From Lysinibacillus contaminans (lineage in GTDB: Bacteria; Bacillota; Bacilli; Bacillales_A; Planococcaceae): a DNA stretch of 42,435 nt. The stretch is from the NCBI RefSeq assembly GCF_001278945.1, contig NZ_LGRV01000007.1, positions 1 through 42,435 of the forward strand. Reading direction: 5' to 3'. Made by a program: the position numbers and the translations under genes. The notes beneath the pieces were generated by a model. It had not been told where the DNA came from. It saw only the letters and a list, made by a program, of their open reading frames with translations, and did no database searches. Below, in pieces: positions 24,994-34,038 of the stretch. Positions within the stretch are counted from its first letter, which is position 1; every line of letters begins with the position of its first letter.

Positions 24994-25163
24994 GTAAAGA
25001 TTTGATAATAAATGAAATTGAAAGGTTCGAATTATGGATAGAATAGTTTTATGTGCATACCTATTACATTAAAAAACAATCTACATAAAACATACTTGAT
25101 TAATAGGGATTAAGGGTATATAATTCGACTTACATAATATTAAACAACTTAGGGGGCAATGTA

Positions 25164-26558
25164 TTGACAATTTTACAAGTCATTCTCAACGTAGCGGTTT
25201 TACTTGTGTTCGTTGGGATCTTATATACCATGAACAAAAAGCACGTGAAATTCTCAAATCGTGTGTTTGCAGGTTTAGGCTTTGGTATTGCACTGGGTCT
25301 AGCATTACAACTTATTTACGGAATCGATTCGGAAGTGTTAGCAGAATCAATGCCTTGGTATAACATCATTGGGACAGGATACGTTAAACTCCTACAAATG
25401 ATTGCTATGCCACTTGTATTTATTTCGATTTTAATTGCCTTTACGAAAATGACAATCGGCAAAAACTTTGGGAAAATGGCCGCACTTATTTTAGCCATCT
25501 TAATCGGTACAACAGCTATTTCAGCTGCAGTTGGCATTTTCTCTGCTACAGTATTTGACCTTGATGCAACAGAAATTATGCAAGGTGATGCAGAGGCAGC
25601 TCGCGGTGAATATATCGAAGAAAAAACTACAGGTTTAGCAGCTCCAAACCTACCAACACAAATTATAGAGTTATTCCCGGCCAATCCATTCCTTGATTTA
25701 ACGGGTGCACGGTCTACTTCAACAATTGCAGTTGTGATTTTCGCTGCATTTCTTGGTTTTTCATATTTACGTATCGCACGTAAAGATGAGACAACAGCAG
25801 CAACAATCAAAAAAGGATTAGATGCGATTTATGCACTAATTATGGGTGTTGTTACAATTGTATTACGCCTTACGCCATACGGAATTTTAGCGATTATGGC
25901 ACGTACAGTAGCGACATCTGATTTCGGCGCGATTTACAATCTAGGGAAATTTGTACTTGCTTCGTATGTGGCATTGATAATTGTCTTTGCTATTCATTTA
26001 TTAATTATTACATTAAGTGGTTTAAACCCTATTACGTATGTGAAAAAAGCTGCAGAAACTTTATTATTTGCTTTCACTTCTCGTTCAAGTGCGGGAACAT
26101 TGCCACTAAATATTAAAACGCAAACTGGTCGCCTTGGTGTACCAGATGGAATTGCCAACTTCTCAGCTTCTTTCGGCATATCTATCGGGCAAAACGGCTG
26201 TGCGGGTGTTTATCCTGCAATGCTTGCGATTATGATTGCACCGACTGTAGGCATTAATCCGCTAGATCCAGTTTTCATCATTACAGTAATCGCTGTTGTA
26301 GCAATCAGTTCATTTGGAGTAGCTGGTGTAGGTGGCGGAGCAACATTCGCTGCGATTCTTGTCTTATCAGCTCTAGATTTACCAGTTGCACTTGCGGGTA
26401 TTTTAATCTCTGTCGAACCATTAATCGACATGGGGCGTACAGCGCTTAATGTCAGTGGTTCAATGACCGCTGGTGTGGCAACAGCACGTGTTACAAAAGA
26501 ATTAGATACAAAAGTTTACAACAATCAATCTGCAGGAGCACATGTTTCTGATCTATAA
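25164..26558 (+). CDS. tcyP: L-cystine symporter (DAACS family)
   Basis: 464 aa, Na+/H+-coupled dicarboxylate/amino-acid symporter fold. B. subtilis TcyP is about the same length. Landmarks are LLQMIAMPLVFISILIAFTKM, AFTSRSSAGTLPLNIKTQ (the serine-rich re-entrant loop) and GVAGVGGGATFAAILVLSALDLPVALAGILISVEPLIDMGRTALNV. Start TTG 25164 follows AGGGGG at 7 nt; an ATG at 25159 is out of frame. The next operon is also for sulfur compounds, so the two form a sulfur-acquisition block. Confidence 0.94.
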   Translation: MTILQVILNVAVLLVFVGILYTMNKKHVKFSNRVFAGLGFGIALGLALQLIYGIDSEVLAESMPWYNIIGTGYVKLLQMIAMPLVFISILIAFTKMTIGKNFGKMAALILAILIGTTAISAAVGIFSATVFDLDATEIMQGDAEAARGEYIEEKTTGLAAPNLPTQIIELFPANPFLDLTGARSTSTIAVVIFAAFLGFSYLRIARKDETTAATIKKGLDAIYALIMGVVTIVLRLTPYGILAIMARTVATSDFGAIYNLGKFVLASYVALIIVFAIHLLIITLSGLNPITYVKKAAETLLFAFTSRSSAGTLPLNIKTQTGRLGVPDGIANFSASFGISIGQNGCAGVYPAMLAIMIAPTVGINPLDPVFIITVIAVVAISSFGVAGVGGGATFAAILVLSALDLPVALAGILISVEPLIDMGRTALNVSGSMTAGVATARVTKELDTKVYNNQSAGAHVSDL

Positions 26559-26565
26559 TCTAATG

Positions 26566-26609
26566 AGCTATATTTCCTTGTTTCATGGAAGTGTAGCTTT
26601 TTATTTTTT
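26566..26609 (+). terminator. Terminator after tcyP
   Basis: AGCTATATTTCC pairs with GGAAGTGTAGCT (G-U pairs), followed by TTTTATTTTTT. Confidence 0.88.
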
Positions 26610-26631
26610 AAAAACTTCTTTTTAAAAAAGA

Positions 26632-26660
26632 TTGACTTTTTAGAAAATAATAAATACTAT
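26632..26660 (+). promoter_or_regulatory. Promoter of the ssu-type operon leader
   Basis: TTGACT (26632-26637), exactly 17 nt, TACTAT (26655-26660). It lies about 190 bp before the first gene, leaving a long leader. Confidence 0.75.
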
Positions 26661-26668
26661 GTATATAT

Positions 26669-26826
26669 GTTTACTAAGTTTTGAAAAAAAGAAGGTAGTG
26701 AATTTTTTTAGAATTAATCCTTAGTAAACTCATAGACTAAATATAAATAAGACTTTTCTTTTACGGAAAGCTGACTAGTAAAAACTAGAGGCCCTTAAGT
26801 ATTCAATTACTTAAGGGTTTTATTTT
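26669..26826 (+). promoter_or_regulatory. Attenuator-like leader of the ssu-type operon
   Basis: GTTTACTAAG (26669-26678) pairs with CTTAGTAAAC (26720-26729) at the very start of the transcript. Two small stems follow (CTTTTC/GGAAAG and CTAGT/ACTAG), then a terminator CCCTTAAGTA/TACTTAAGGG with TTTTATTTT (26792-26826), placed 11 nt before the ribosome binding site. No S-box or T-box motif is visible. It may respond to sulfur status; this is inferred. Confidence 0.6.
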
Positions 26827-26851
26827 GTTCAAATGTAAAGGAGGAAGGAAT

Positions 26852-27628
26852 GTGAGTGAACGAGCACTAGTGATTGAACGATTGAATAAGATTTTCACAA
26901 CGCCTAATGAGCGGGTTGTCGCATTACGAGAAATCGATCTTCAGGTGAAGCAAGGAGAATTTATTACTGTTATTGGACCTAGCGGCTGTGGGAAAAGCAC
27001 ATTGCTTAAAATTGTAGCGGGTCTTGACGTTGAGTATGACGGAAAAGTAGAGCTAAATGGTCAGCAGATTAAAGGGCCAAGTTTAGAAAAAGGCTTTATT
27101 TTTCAGGAACCACGACTATTTCCTTGGTTAACAGTTGAAAAAAACATTGCAGGTGACCAATCACTGAAAGATCCAAAAGTTCGTGGGAAAGTACATGAGC
27201 TAATTCGATTAGTAAAGCTTGAAGGGTTTGAAAAAGCGTATCCGAAAGAGCTATCTGGAGGAATGGCGCAACGTGTATCGATTGCGCGTGCCTTACTTCG
27301 AAAGCCTGATATTCTACTGTTAGATGAGCCATTTGGTGCACTAGATGCTTTTACTAGATCACACATGCAAGAAGTGTTGCTAAATATTTGGGAAACGAAT
27401 AAAACGACGATGATTTTCGTGACACATGATTTAGATGAAGCGGTCTTTTTAGGGCAACGTGTAGTTATTATGAATCCAAGACCAGGTCATATTAAATCCG
27501 TATTACCAATTGAATTATCCTTCCCGCGTAAACGTTCATCTTTAGCTTTCCAGGAGATGCGTAGAACGGTATTAAATGAATTTGAAAAGGTTGAAGAAGA
27601 ATCCTACACAGTGGGTGCAGGTATATAA
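26852..27628 (+). CDS. ssuB: ABC transporter ATPase, sulfonate/taurine type
   Basis: 258 aa ATP-binding subunit energising uptake of sulfonate-like compounds. Walker [10 protein letters not shown] (about 41-49), Q-loop [10 protein letters not shown], signature LSGGMAQR, Walker [10 protein letters not shown] and switch VTHDLDEA are all intact. The FQEPRLFPW block is typical of the Ssu/Tau/nitrate group. Start GTG 26852 has AAAGGAGG at 7 nt; a TTG 27 bp upstream is inside the leader. First gene of a five-gene operon. Confidence 0.93.
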   Translation: MSERALVIERLNKIFTTPNERVVALREIDLQVKQGEFITVIGPSGCGKSTLLKIVAGLDVEYDGKVELNGQQIKGPSLEKGFIFQEPRLFPWLTVEKNIAGDQSLKDPKVRGKVHELIRLVKLEGFEKAYPKELSGGMAQRVSIARALLRKPDILLLDEPFGALDAFTRSHMQEVLLNIWETNKTTMIFVTHDLDEAVFLGQRVVIMNPRPGHIKSVLPIELSFPRKRSSLAFQEMRRTVLNEFEKVEEESYTVGAGI

Positions 27629-27644
27629 AAGGGGCGAAATAGAG

Positions 27645-28637
27645 ATGAAAAAAAATTGGAGATTATTTGCGTTATTAACAGCGCTTGTCGTGTTGATTGT
27701 TGGTTGTTCAAAAGGTGATGCAGCCTCGACGGATACTAAAAAATCAGAAGAACTAGTTGTCAAAATTGGTGTGCAAGGAAGTGGTGGTCTATTTGGTAAA
27801 GCACAAGAGGAGCAGCTATTTGAAAAAGCATTTGCTGAATATGGAGCAAAGGTAGAATGGGTAGAATTCCAAAGCGGTCCATCAATGACAGAAGCTATGG
27901 CATCAAATAATTTAGACTTTGCCGGACTAGGCAACATGCCAATCATTGCCGCGCAAGCAGCCAATATACCATTTACGGTCATTTCACAAGTACTTGAAGG
28001 TAAGAAAAACGTTGGTGTTGTGGTCAATTCATCGAGCGGTATTACGAGTTTACAAGACTTAGTAGGTAAAAAAGTGGCAGTAGGCAAAGGAACAAATGCT
28101 TACGACTTTTTATTCCGTGGGTTAGCGAAGGAGGGTATTGACCCTGAAAAGCTGGAAATTATTAATTTGAATCCAGACGAGGCGCAGGCGGCGTTTGACG
28201 CAAGTAGTGTAGATGCATGGGCAATTTGGGAACCTTACTTATCCATCAATACATTATCGGGGAAGGGCACAATTATTGCAGACGGTGAAAAACTTGATAT
28301 TTTATCGCCATCATACCAAATTGTACGCACAGAATTTGCTAAGCAACATTCAGATGTAGTAGTAGCTTATTTAAAAACTTTAGATGAATTGCTGAAATGG
28401 GAGTTAGAAAACGAGGAAGAAGCTGTAAACCGATTTGCAACAGAACGTCAACTGCCAGTTGCATTAATGGAAGAGACACGCAAGCGTGCACGCAGCATTA
28501 GTATTCCTGTAAGTGAAGAAGTAATTGAAGAGCACCAAAAAACGGCAGATTTCCAATATGAAATTGGAACGATTCGAAAAGAAATTAATGTAAGTGACGT
28601 ATTCGACAATCAATATATTGAAAAAGCGTTGAAGTAA
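27645..28637 (+). CDS. ssuA: Substrate-binding lipoprotein, sulfonate/taurine type
   Basis: 330 aa solute-binding protein. A signal peptide ends with lipobox LIVGC (Cys 21), so it is tethered to the outer face of the membrane. The SBP fold shows VKIGVQGSGGLFGKAQE, NNLDFAGLGNMPIIAA and SSVDAWAIWEPYLS, the aromatic WAIWEPY motif of SsuA/TauA/ThiY-like binders. Start ATG 27645 has AGGGGCG upstream; the frame is open to 27576 but that part overlaps ssuB. The ligand is an organosulfur compound by context. Confidence 0.9.
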   Translation: MKKNWRLFALLTALVVLIVGCSKGDAASTDTKKSEELVVKIGVQGSGGLFGKAQEEQLFEKAFAEYGAKVEWVEFQSGPSMTEAMASNNLDFAGLGNMPIIAAQAANIPFTVISQVLEGKKNVGVVVNSSSGITSLQDLVGKKVAVGKGTNAYDFLFRGLAKEGIDPEKLEIINLNPDEAQAAFDASSVDAWAIWEPYLSINTLSGKGTIIADGEKLDILSPSYQIVRTEFAKQHSDVVVAYLKTLDELLKWELENEEEAVNRFATERQLPVALMEETRKRARSISIPVSEEVIEEHQKTADFQYEIGTIRKEINVSDVFDNQYIEKALK

Positions 28638-28655
28638 TTGAGAGGAGTGGATTCG

Positions 28656-29486
28656 ATGGTATCGACAATTGAAAAAAATATTCAGGTAGCAACGCATAAG
28701 CGACAACCACTTATTTCACGCGTACAGCTTCGAAAGATAATGTTGGGAGCCATTTTACCAGTAGGGTTGTTAGTCATTTGGGAGTTCGCTGGACGGCAAT
28801 CGTATTTAAATCCATTACTGTTGCCTATGCCATCTGAAATTTATCATGAATTCATTTACTTATTGCAGCACGGAGGTTTACTTGGGCATTTACAAGTGTC
28901 GACTGGGCGTGCACTCACGGGATTTTTAGTAGGAGGTGGACTTGGATTACTAGCCGGTATACTAGTAGGTTTTTCGTATAAGTCGGAAAAGATGCTTGAT
29001 CCGTCCATACAAATGCTAAGGATGCTACCACATTTAGCAATTGCTCCATTGTTTATTTTATGGTTTGGCTTTGGAGAGACGTCGAAACTGTTATTAATTG
29101 CGAAAGGTTCGTTTTTTCCGCTCTATGTGAATACTTTTTTAGGGATTCGTTCAATGGATCGTAAATTATTTGAAGTAGCAAATGTATTGCAATTTAATAA
29201 ATGGAATTTAGTGACGAAGCTCATTATTCCATCAGCGCTTCCGAATATCTTTTTAGGGATTCGCCTATCACTTGGAGTTGCGTGGCTTGGTTTGGTGGTC
29301 GCAGAAATGATGGGGTCAACAACAGGCATTGGTTTTTTAATTAATGATGCACGTGCAATGGCAATGATTTCGACTGTGTTTGTCGGCATAATAATTTTTG
29401 CTGTACTTGGTAAATTGTCTGATTCACTTGTGCTATTCATCGAACGTAAATGCTTACGTTGGCAGCAGAATTTTAGAGGAGGTTGA
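28656..29486 (+). CDS. ssuC: ABC transporter permease 1, sulfonate type
   Basis: 276 aa with about six TM segments. The ATPase-contacting EAA loop is EVANVLQFNKWNLVTKLIIPSALPNIFLGIRL. ATG 28656 follows AGAGGAG at 8 nt; a TTG at 28638 overlaps the site. It is 19 bp after ssuA and 4 bp before a second, related permease, so transport is probably by a heterodimeric membrane unit. Confidence 0.9.
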   Translation: MVSTIEKNIQVATHKRQPLISRVQLRKIMLGAILPVGLLVIWEFAGRQSYLNPLLLPMPSEIYHEFIYLLQHGGLLGHLQVSTGRALTGFLVGGGLGLLAGILVGFSYKSEKMLDPSIQMLRMLPHLAIAPLFILWFGFGETSKLLLIAKGSFFPLYVNTFLGIRSMDRKLFEVANVLQFNKWNLVTKLIIPSALPNIFLGIRLSLGVAWLGLVVAEMMGSTTGIGFLINDARAMAMISTVFVGIIIFAVLGKLSDSLVLFIERKCLRWQQNFRGG

Positions 29487-29490
29487 GGCG

Positions 29491-30300
29491 TTGACAGTGG
29501 AAATCAGTGAAAAATTATCCGAACCGCAAAAGAAAAAAATAAACTGGCTAAATGTAACGTATCCATGGATCGTGCCTATAGTCATTGTGATTGCATGGCA
29601 GTTAGTAGGGAGTCTAGGTTTTGTAGAAGAGCATATTTTACCGACACCATCAAAAATCCTGACGACGTTTGGCACACTGCTCGGTAATGGAGAACTCTTT
29701 TACCATTTAACGGTGAGTGGGCAACGTGTACTTCTTGGATTTGCTCTTGGCGTGGGAGTAGGGGTTTTGCTTGGCGTCATGACAGGTTTTAGTCGCTTAG
29801 CACAAGAGGTGATCGATCCAAGTTTACAAATGCTACGGACAGTACCACTACTTGCATTAATTCCATTATTTATTTTGTGGTTTGGTGTAGGTGAATTTGG
29901 CAAGGTGTTTATGATTTCAATCGGTGCATTTTTCCCAGTGTATGTGAACTTCTTTTTAGGCATCCGCTTAGTCGATCAAAAGCTAATAGAAGTTTCCGAG
30001 ATTTTGCAATTTTCATTTTGGGGAAAATTAACGAAGGTCATTATCCCTTCAGCGCTCCCAAATATTTTACTCGGCATCCGTTTAGCACTAGGTACTTCCT
30101 GGCTTGTACTGGTTGTTGGTGAAATGATGGGTACGAGTGCTGGGATTGGTTATATGATACAAGATGCACGTGCGTATGCTCAAACAGACATCGTATTCGT
30201 TGGACTTGTGATGTTTGCATTGTTAGGAAAATGTTCAGATTCACTCGTCTATGCGATTGAACGCAAAAGCTTAAAATGGCGAGATACTTTTAAAGGATGA
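29491..30300 (+). CDS. ssuC: ABC transporter permease 2, sulfonate type
   Basis: 269 aa, clearly paralogous to permease 1 along the whole length (STGRALTGF against SGQRVLLGF; EVANVLQF against EVSEILQF; IIPSALPNI in both). Start TTG 29491 has AGAGGAGG at 8 nt; the reading frame extends left into permease 1 but lacks a better start. Canonical ssu operons encode one permease, so the pair is unusual. Confidence 0.88.
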   Translation: MTVEISEKLSEPQKKKINWLNVTYPWIVPIVIVIAWQLVGSLGFVEEHILPTPSKILTTFGTLLGNGELFYHLTVSGQRVLLGFALGVGVGVLLGVMTGFSRLAQEVIDPSLQMLRTVPLLALIPLFILWFGVGEFGKVFMISIGAFFPVYVNFFLGIRLVDQKLIEVSEILQFSFWGKLTKVIIPSALPNILLGIRLALGTSWLVLVVGEMMGTSAGIGYMIQDARAYAQTDIVFVGLVMFALLGKCSDSLVYAIERKSLKWRDTFKG

Positions 30301-30312
30301 GAGGGATAAATT

Positions 30313-31656
30313 ATGACAAGACGTGAAGGGCAATTAAGATTAGGGGCATTTATTTATTACAGTGGACATCATAGTGCAAGTTGGCGTCATCCAGAAGCAC
30401 GTAGTAGTGAGGTATTTTCAGTTGATTTATATAAGGATTTAGCACAGACAGCAGAACGTGGGAAATTCGATATGATGTTTTTAGCCGACTTATTATATGC
30501 AGTCAATGTTGAAAAGGCTGCTGCTGGTATGCTTGACCCAGTAACCTTACTATCGGCAATTTCAGCTTCTACGACAAAGCTTGGGCTAACAGCAACTGTT
30601 TCAACAACGTACAATCAACCATTTAATGTGGCGCGTCGTTATGCAACGCTAGACCATATAAGTAAAGGTCGGGCAGCATGGAACATTGTTACATCTCAAT
30701 TGGATATTGAAGCCTATAATTTTGGAAAAGAGAAGCATCCTGAGCACGGATTACGTTATGAAATGGCCGAAGAATTTGTAGATCTGGTCACAGAACTGTG
30801 GGATAGTTGGGATGATGATGCCATTGCTTTAGACAAAGAAAATGGGATTTTCGCTCATGCCGATAAAGTAAAAGAAATTAATTATAAAGGACGTTGGTAC
30901 AGCTCTAAAGGGCCGCTAAATGTACCGCGTCCACCTCAAGGGTATCCTGTGTTAGTCGTGGCGGGTTCATCGGATGCAGGCAAAAATTTTGCTGCGAAAA
31001 CCGGTGAAGTTGTGTTTACCGCACAGCAGTCTCTTAAATCAGCAAAAGAATTTTACAGTAGTGTACATGAAAAATTAGCAGCACAAGGCCGAGATAAAAA
31101 CAGTATAAAAATTATGCCTGGAATTTCACCAATTGTTGCACCAACGGAAGAAGAGGCTTGGGCAAAGCATGAGCAATTACAAAATCTAATTACGGTAGAA
31201 GACGCGGCTGCGGCCGTTGCTGGCTTTATTGGTGTTGATTTATCAAGTTATGATCCGCACGGGCCACTACCAGAAAACTTACCTGATGTAGCTGCTGCTT
31301 CGAATGGCATGAAAAGTCGTGTGCAATTATTTATTGATACAGCTAAGGAGGGAAATTTATCGATCGTGGAGTTAGGGAGGAAAATGCTTGGGGCACGTGG
31401 ACATTTGCAATTTGTTGGCACACCTGACCAATTAGCGGACTTACTGGAACTTTGGTTTAATGAGTATGCATGTGATGGATTTAATATTATGCCTCCTGTA
31501 CTTCCAATAGGATTAGATGATTTTGTAGATTTAGCAATCCCTGTGCTTCAGGAGAGGGGCCTCTTCCGCAAAGAATATGAAGGAACTACATTGCGTGAAC
31601 ATTTAGGATTAGAACGCCCATCTTACCACCATTTTAAAAAGTTACAATCGATTTAA
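30313..31656 (+). CDS. NtaA/SnaA/DszA-family FMN-dependent monooxygenase
   Basis: 447 aa luciferase-like (LLM) flavin monooxygenase using FMNH2 from a separate reductase. LGAFIYYSGHHSASWRHP, KFDMMFLADLLY, SGRAAWNIVTS-type SKGRAAWNIVTSQLD and VFTAQQSLKSAKEFY are typical of the NtaA/DszA/SnaA branch, with lengths about 440 aa, longer than SsuD (about 380). Family members oxidise sulfur or amine carbons, e.g. YxeK and YtnJ in B. subtilis sulfur operons. GAGAGGGATAAATT precedes the ATG. As the last gene of the operon it probably releases sulfite/sulfur from the imported compound. The reductase is not in the window. Confidence 0.9.
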   Translation: MTRREGQLRLGAFIYYSGHHSASWRHPEARSSEVFSVDLYKDLAQTAERGKFDMMFLADLLYAVNVEKAAAGMLDPVTLLSAISASTTKLGLTATVSTTYNQPFNVARRYATLDHISKGRAAWNIVTSQLDIEAYNFGKEKHPEHGLRYEMAEEFVDLVTELWDSWDDDAIALDKENGIFAHADKVKEINYKGRWYSSKGPLNVPRPPQGYPVLVVAGSSDAGKNFAAKTGEVVFTAQQSLKSAKEFYSSVHEKLAAQGRDKNSIKIMPGISPIVAPTEEEAWAKHEQLQNLITVEDAAAAVAGFIGVDLSSYDPHGPLPENLPDVAAASNGMKSRVQLFIDTAKEGNLSIVELGRKMLGARGHLQFVGTPDQLADLLELWFNEYACDGFNIMPPVLPIGLDDFVDLAIPVLQERGLFRKEYEGTTLREHLGLERPSYHHFKKLQSI

Positions 31657-31690
31657 CAACAAAATAAATTTGTAATTTGAAAAAATGACA

Positions 31691-31740
31691 ACCAAAAAAG
31701 TTGCCTTTAAAAACATGATTTTAAGGGCAACTTTTTTGGT
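31691..31740. terminator. Long bidirectional terminator after the monooxygenase
   Basis: 22-bp stem ACCAAAAAAGTTGCCTTTAA.../...TTAAGGGCAACTTTTTTGGT with a 6-nt loop; A-rich on one side and T-rich on the other, so it can work for both converging transcripts. Confidence 0.92.
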
Positions 31741-31776
31741 GTGGGTATATCTGTAAGGGATTTTTTTAGGACTATT

Positions 31777-32091
31777 TTAAATAATCTTGACGTAAAAATC
31801 TTTACCATTCAATAGCTCAGTCAGTTCAATGTTTCTTGTTTTTTTGTAATAATTATAGATATTGCGTGCTAAACCGGAGTGTCCATTTAAATATGTCCCT
31901 TGTTTAATCTCTTTACGAGGGTTATGAAAATCAAAATACAAGCGTGAATCATGGCACATGGAATCTAAAATTGCATGGAAGTCTCGTTCTTCAATGTGAA
32001 TACCTCGATTATATCGGCATTCTCGGCGATACGTATCGTGTGAAACGTTGATTGGCGTAGGTTCAAGTACTATTTCGACTTTATTATTCAA
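31777..32091 (-). CDS. Hypothetical protein
   Basis: 104 aa, not recognised. The start is TTG 32091, since GAAAGGAG is 9 nt upstream on the minus strand; the ATG 33 bp earlier lacks a site. Visible are a cysteine (REC), several Tyr/His-rich segments (RYNRGIHIEERDFHAIL; DSRLYFDFHNPRKE) and no TM segment, so it should be cytosolic. It lies 85 bp downstream of ypsA on the same strand and could be co-transcribed with it. Confidence 0.6.
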   Translation of the reverse strand: MNNKVEIVLEPTPINVSHDTYRRECRYNRGIHIEERDFHAILDSMCHDSRLYFDFHNPRKEIKQGTYLNGHSGLARNIYNYYKKTRNIELTELLNGKDFYVKII

Positions 32092-32176
32092 ATGTCGACA
32101 GCTCCTTTCGAAAAATTGTAGCATGCAGTTTCTGCTGATACCATTATATGATTTTTGGAAAATTATATCAATTTAT

Positions 32177-32731
32177 TTACCAATCTCCGCGTTGCATTTC
32201 TTCCGCAATTACTTGTAAATCATAGGCATCTATCGATAAAAGCTCATAATCATGTGTTTCCATATATTTTTCCACAAGACGTTTCATATATTTTGGTGAT
32301 CCTTCGTTTTCTTCGTCATAAACGAGTAAAATTCCATCTGTATTTTGGATGATGAATTTATCCTTCTCGGTAAATTGCCAAGGTGCCTCGTATGGCTTCT
32401 TCGTCACACTCGCCACAAAATCTGCACCTGCCACAATCATTTGATATTTTTCTTTTTTAGGATCCTGCCAATTTTTCTCCTGCTCCAAAAAAGGGGTAAT
32501 GACAGCGTATTGCAAATCAGGAAATTCTGTTTTTAGAGCAAGAACAACTTCGGCTGCCCACGTCTCCACACCCTGTTGTCCACTTACAATAACCCATTTT
32601 AAGCCCTCATCTAGTAATGTTCTTAGACGGTCCTCTAACGCTTTTTTGATAATTGGAATCCCGGGATGCTTATCATCGAAAATACCGAGCTCGTGAGGTT
32701 TATAGCCTGTTATTATAATGCGATTTATCAT
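32177..32731 (-). CDS. ypsA: YpsA family protein (DUF1273, SLOG fold)
   Basis: 184 aa, the B. subtilis YpsA size (about 180). MINRIIITGYKPHELGIFD and WVIVSGQQGVETWAAEVVLALK are the two glycine-containing SLOG nucleotide-binding elements; VTPFLEQEKNW-type PFLEQEKNWQ and the late NTDGILLVYDEENEGSPKY complete the family pattern. In B. subtilis it affects cell division and is encoded near gpsB; here gpsB is not adjacent. ATG 32731 has AGAAGGAG upstream; a longer frame starting at 32776 is not supported. Confidence 0.92.
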   Translation of the reverse strand: MINRIIITGYKPHELGIFDDKHPGIPIIKKALEDRLRTLLDEGLKWVIVSGQQGVETWAAEVVLALKTEFPDLQYAVITPFLEQEKNWQDPKKEKYQMIVAGADFVASVTKKPYEAPWQFTEKDKFIIQNTDGILLVYDEENEGSPKYMKRLVEKYMETHDYELLSIDAYDLQVIAEEMQRGDW

Positions 32732-32924
32732 GACAGCTCCTTCTAATGAATAGTTTTTATTACTGTAATTATACAAGATTTTTAGATAGTACGTAAAATG
32801 ATAGTGATGAATGTTGATGTAAAACTCCTTCCTTTGAATAAACGCGAATGGAAAATAGAACGCGCAAACTCGTACAAAAGTAAGTGTAGAAGCGGAACTA
32901 TGCTAAATAGAATAAATACGAACG

Positions 32925-32968
32925 AAAAAAGCAATCCACGTCTTTAGTAGACACGGATTGCTTTTTAT
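32925..32968. terminator. Terminator downstream of the TetR gene
   Basis: AAAAAGCAATCC pairs with GGATTGCTTTTT, with a nested GTCT/AGAC hairpin. On the minus strand it ends in TTTTTT, closing the tetR transcript. Confidence 0.9.
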
Positions 32969-32973
32969 ATGCA

Positions 32974-33882
32974 TCATCTTTTTGTGCTTTGTTCAGAAGG
33001 TTGCTCGATTTTCAAATAGTGCCATAAAGAATTGGCAATATCGCGTGCCTCTGCTGCGTGTTCTGTGTCAGCAAATGCTTTTCGGAAAGGCATTAGTAGG
33101 GACTCGACAATAAATAGTTTAGGCTGAGCTTGCTGTAATTCTTCTAATAAGAAAGTTGCATACTCTAGGCCTGCAGATGTTTCGTCTTTAGATAAGCCTT
33201 TTGTGAATCCTTGAAGTTGTTCAAGGACAACATCTTTACTAACGGTACGTGAATCCACGATGTTTTGTACCGAGTTAATCATTTCAACACTAATCAAAAT
33301 ATCCTTTGATTCAAGCATAACAGGAATAATTGCTTGTATATTCCGTAATGCTACACCTACAACGGTTTCAGGTTCAATATATTTGTGGCCGGAAGATATA
33401 ACAACACGCAAAGAATGATTCATCATGCCAAATGTTTGTACTGCGCACTCATAGCTTATTGGACTAACTTCCTCACCAAATACTTGTACAAAGCGATTAG
33501 CAAGCCATTCTAGCTCCTGCAAATGATGGTTAAGGACAATTTTCTTTAGCTCATTATCATGTGATTGGAAAATAGATTCAAAAATAGGTATTAAATTCTG
33601 CTCACGATTGACATGGATGAGAACAGCAATCTGTTGCGCCAATACTTTTAAATCATTGGGATCTTTGCCATAAAGAAGTTCGTGTCTGCGATTGCTCGCT
33701 TCTTCTCGTCCTTCGTCTAATATGGCAATCAAACATTCGCTTTTTGAAGCAAAGTGATTATAAAATGTACCTTTTGAAATTTGGGCAGCACTGATAATAT
33801 CGTTAATGGATGCCTCCACATATCCTTTTTTAATGAAAAGGTCACGTGCTGAAGTAATTATTTGTCGTTTTCTTTTGTTCAT
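32974..33882 (-). CDS. TetR-family regulator, extended C-terminus
   Basis: 302 aa; the HTH is at about 5-50 (IITSARDLFIKKGY, INDIISAAQISKGTFYNHFASKSE). The C-terminal part is about 100 residues longer than a typical TetR (about 200 aa), mostly helical, with ligand-binding and dimerisation roles assumed. ATG 33882 has AAGGTGAGG upstream. It is divergent from the DHA2 efflux gene with 156 bp between, containing inverted repeats; it probably represses that gene and itself until an effector is present. Confidence 0.92.
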   Translation of the reverse strand: MNKRKRQIITSARDLFIKKGYVEASINDIISAAQISKGTFYNHFASKSECLIAILDEGREEASNRRHELLYGKDPNDLKVLAQQIAVLIHVNREQNLIPIFESIFQSHDNELKKIVLNHHLQELEWLANRFVQVFGEEVSPISYECAVQTFGMMNHSLRVVISSGHKYIEPETVVGVALRNIQAIIPVMLESKDILISVEMINSVQNIVDSRTVSKDVVLEQLQGFTKGLSKDETSAGLEYATFLLEELQQAQPKLFIVESLLMPFRKAFADTEHAAEARDIANSLWHYLKIEQPSEQSTKR

Positions 33883-33900
33883 AACCTCACCTTTTTTTAG

Positions 33901-34006
33901 TTTTATACTCCTATTCTATAATGTAAACGCTTATATATCAACATTTGAAGTTTTTTAATACTTTATTATTGAAAAAAGTAGACTGTGAGTATAAAATTAG
34001 TTTTAT
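33901..34006. promoter_or_regulatory. Candidate TetR operators between tetR and the efflux gene
   Basis: TTTTATACTC (33901-33910) and GAGTATAAAA (33987-33996) are exact reverse complements. The right one is part of the palindrome ATAAAA-TTAG-TTTTAT (33991-34006). Sites lie 19 bp and 33-43 bp from the two starts. Binding is inferred from layout. Confidence 0.5.
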
Positions 34007-34038
34007 CATAAATTACTAGAGAGAATAGAGGGAAACAA

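Noticed and set aside
26669..26826. SAM riboswitch (S-box) or T-box before the sulfur operon
   Set aside because: None of the conserved S-box blocks (e.g. GAGGGA..GGCAACC) or the T-box GGTGG element is present.
31777..32740. AAGGAGCTGTC shared before the hypothetical gene and ypsA as a possible duplication
   Set aside because: Only about 11 bp around a ribosome binding site; chance or simple convergence is likely.
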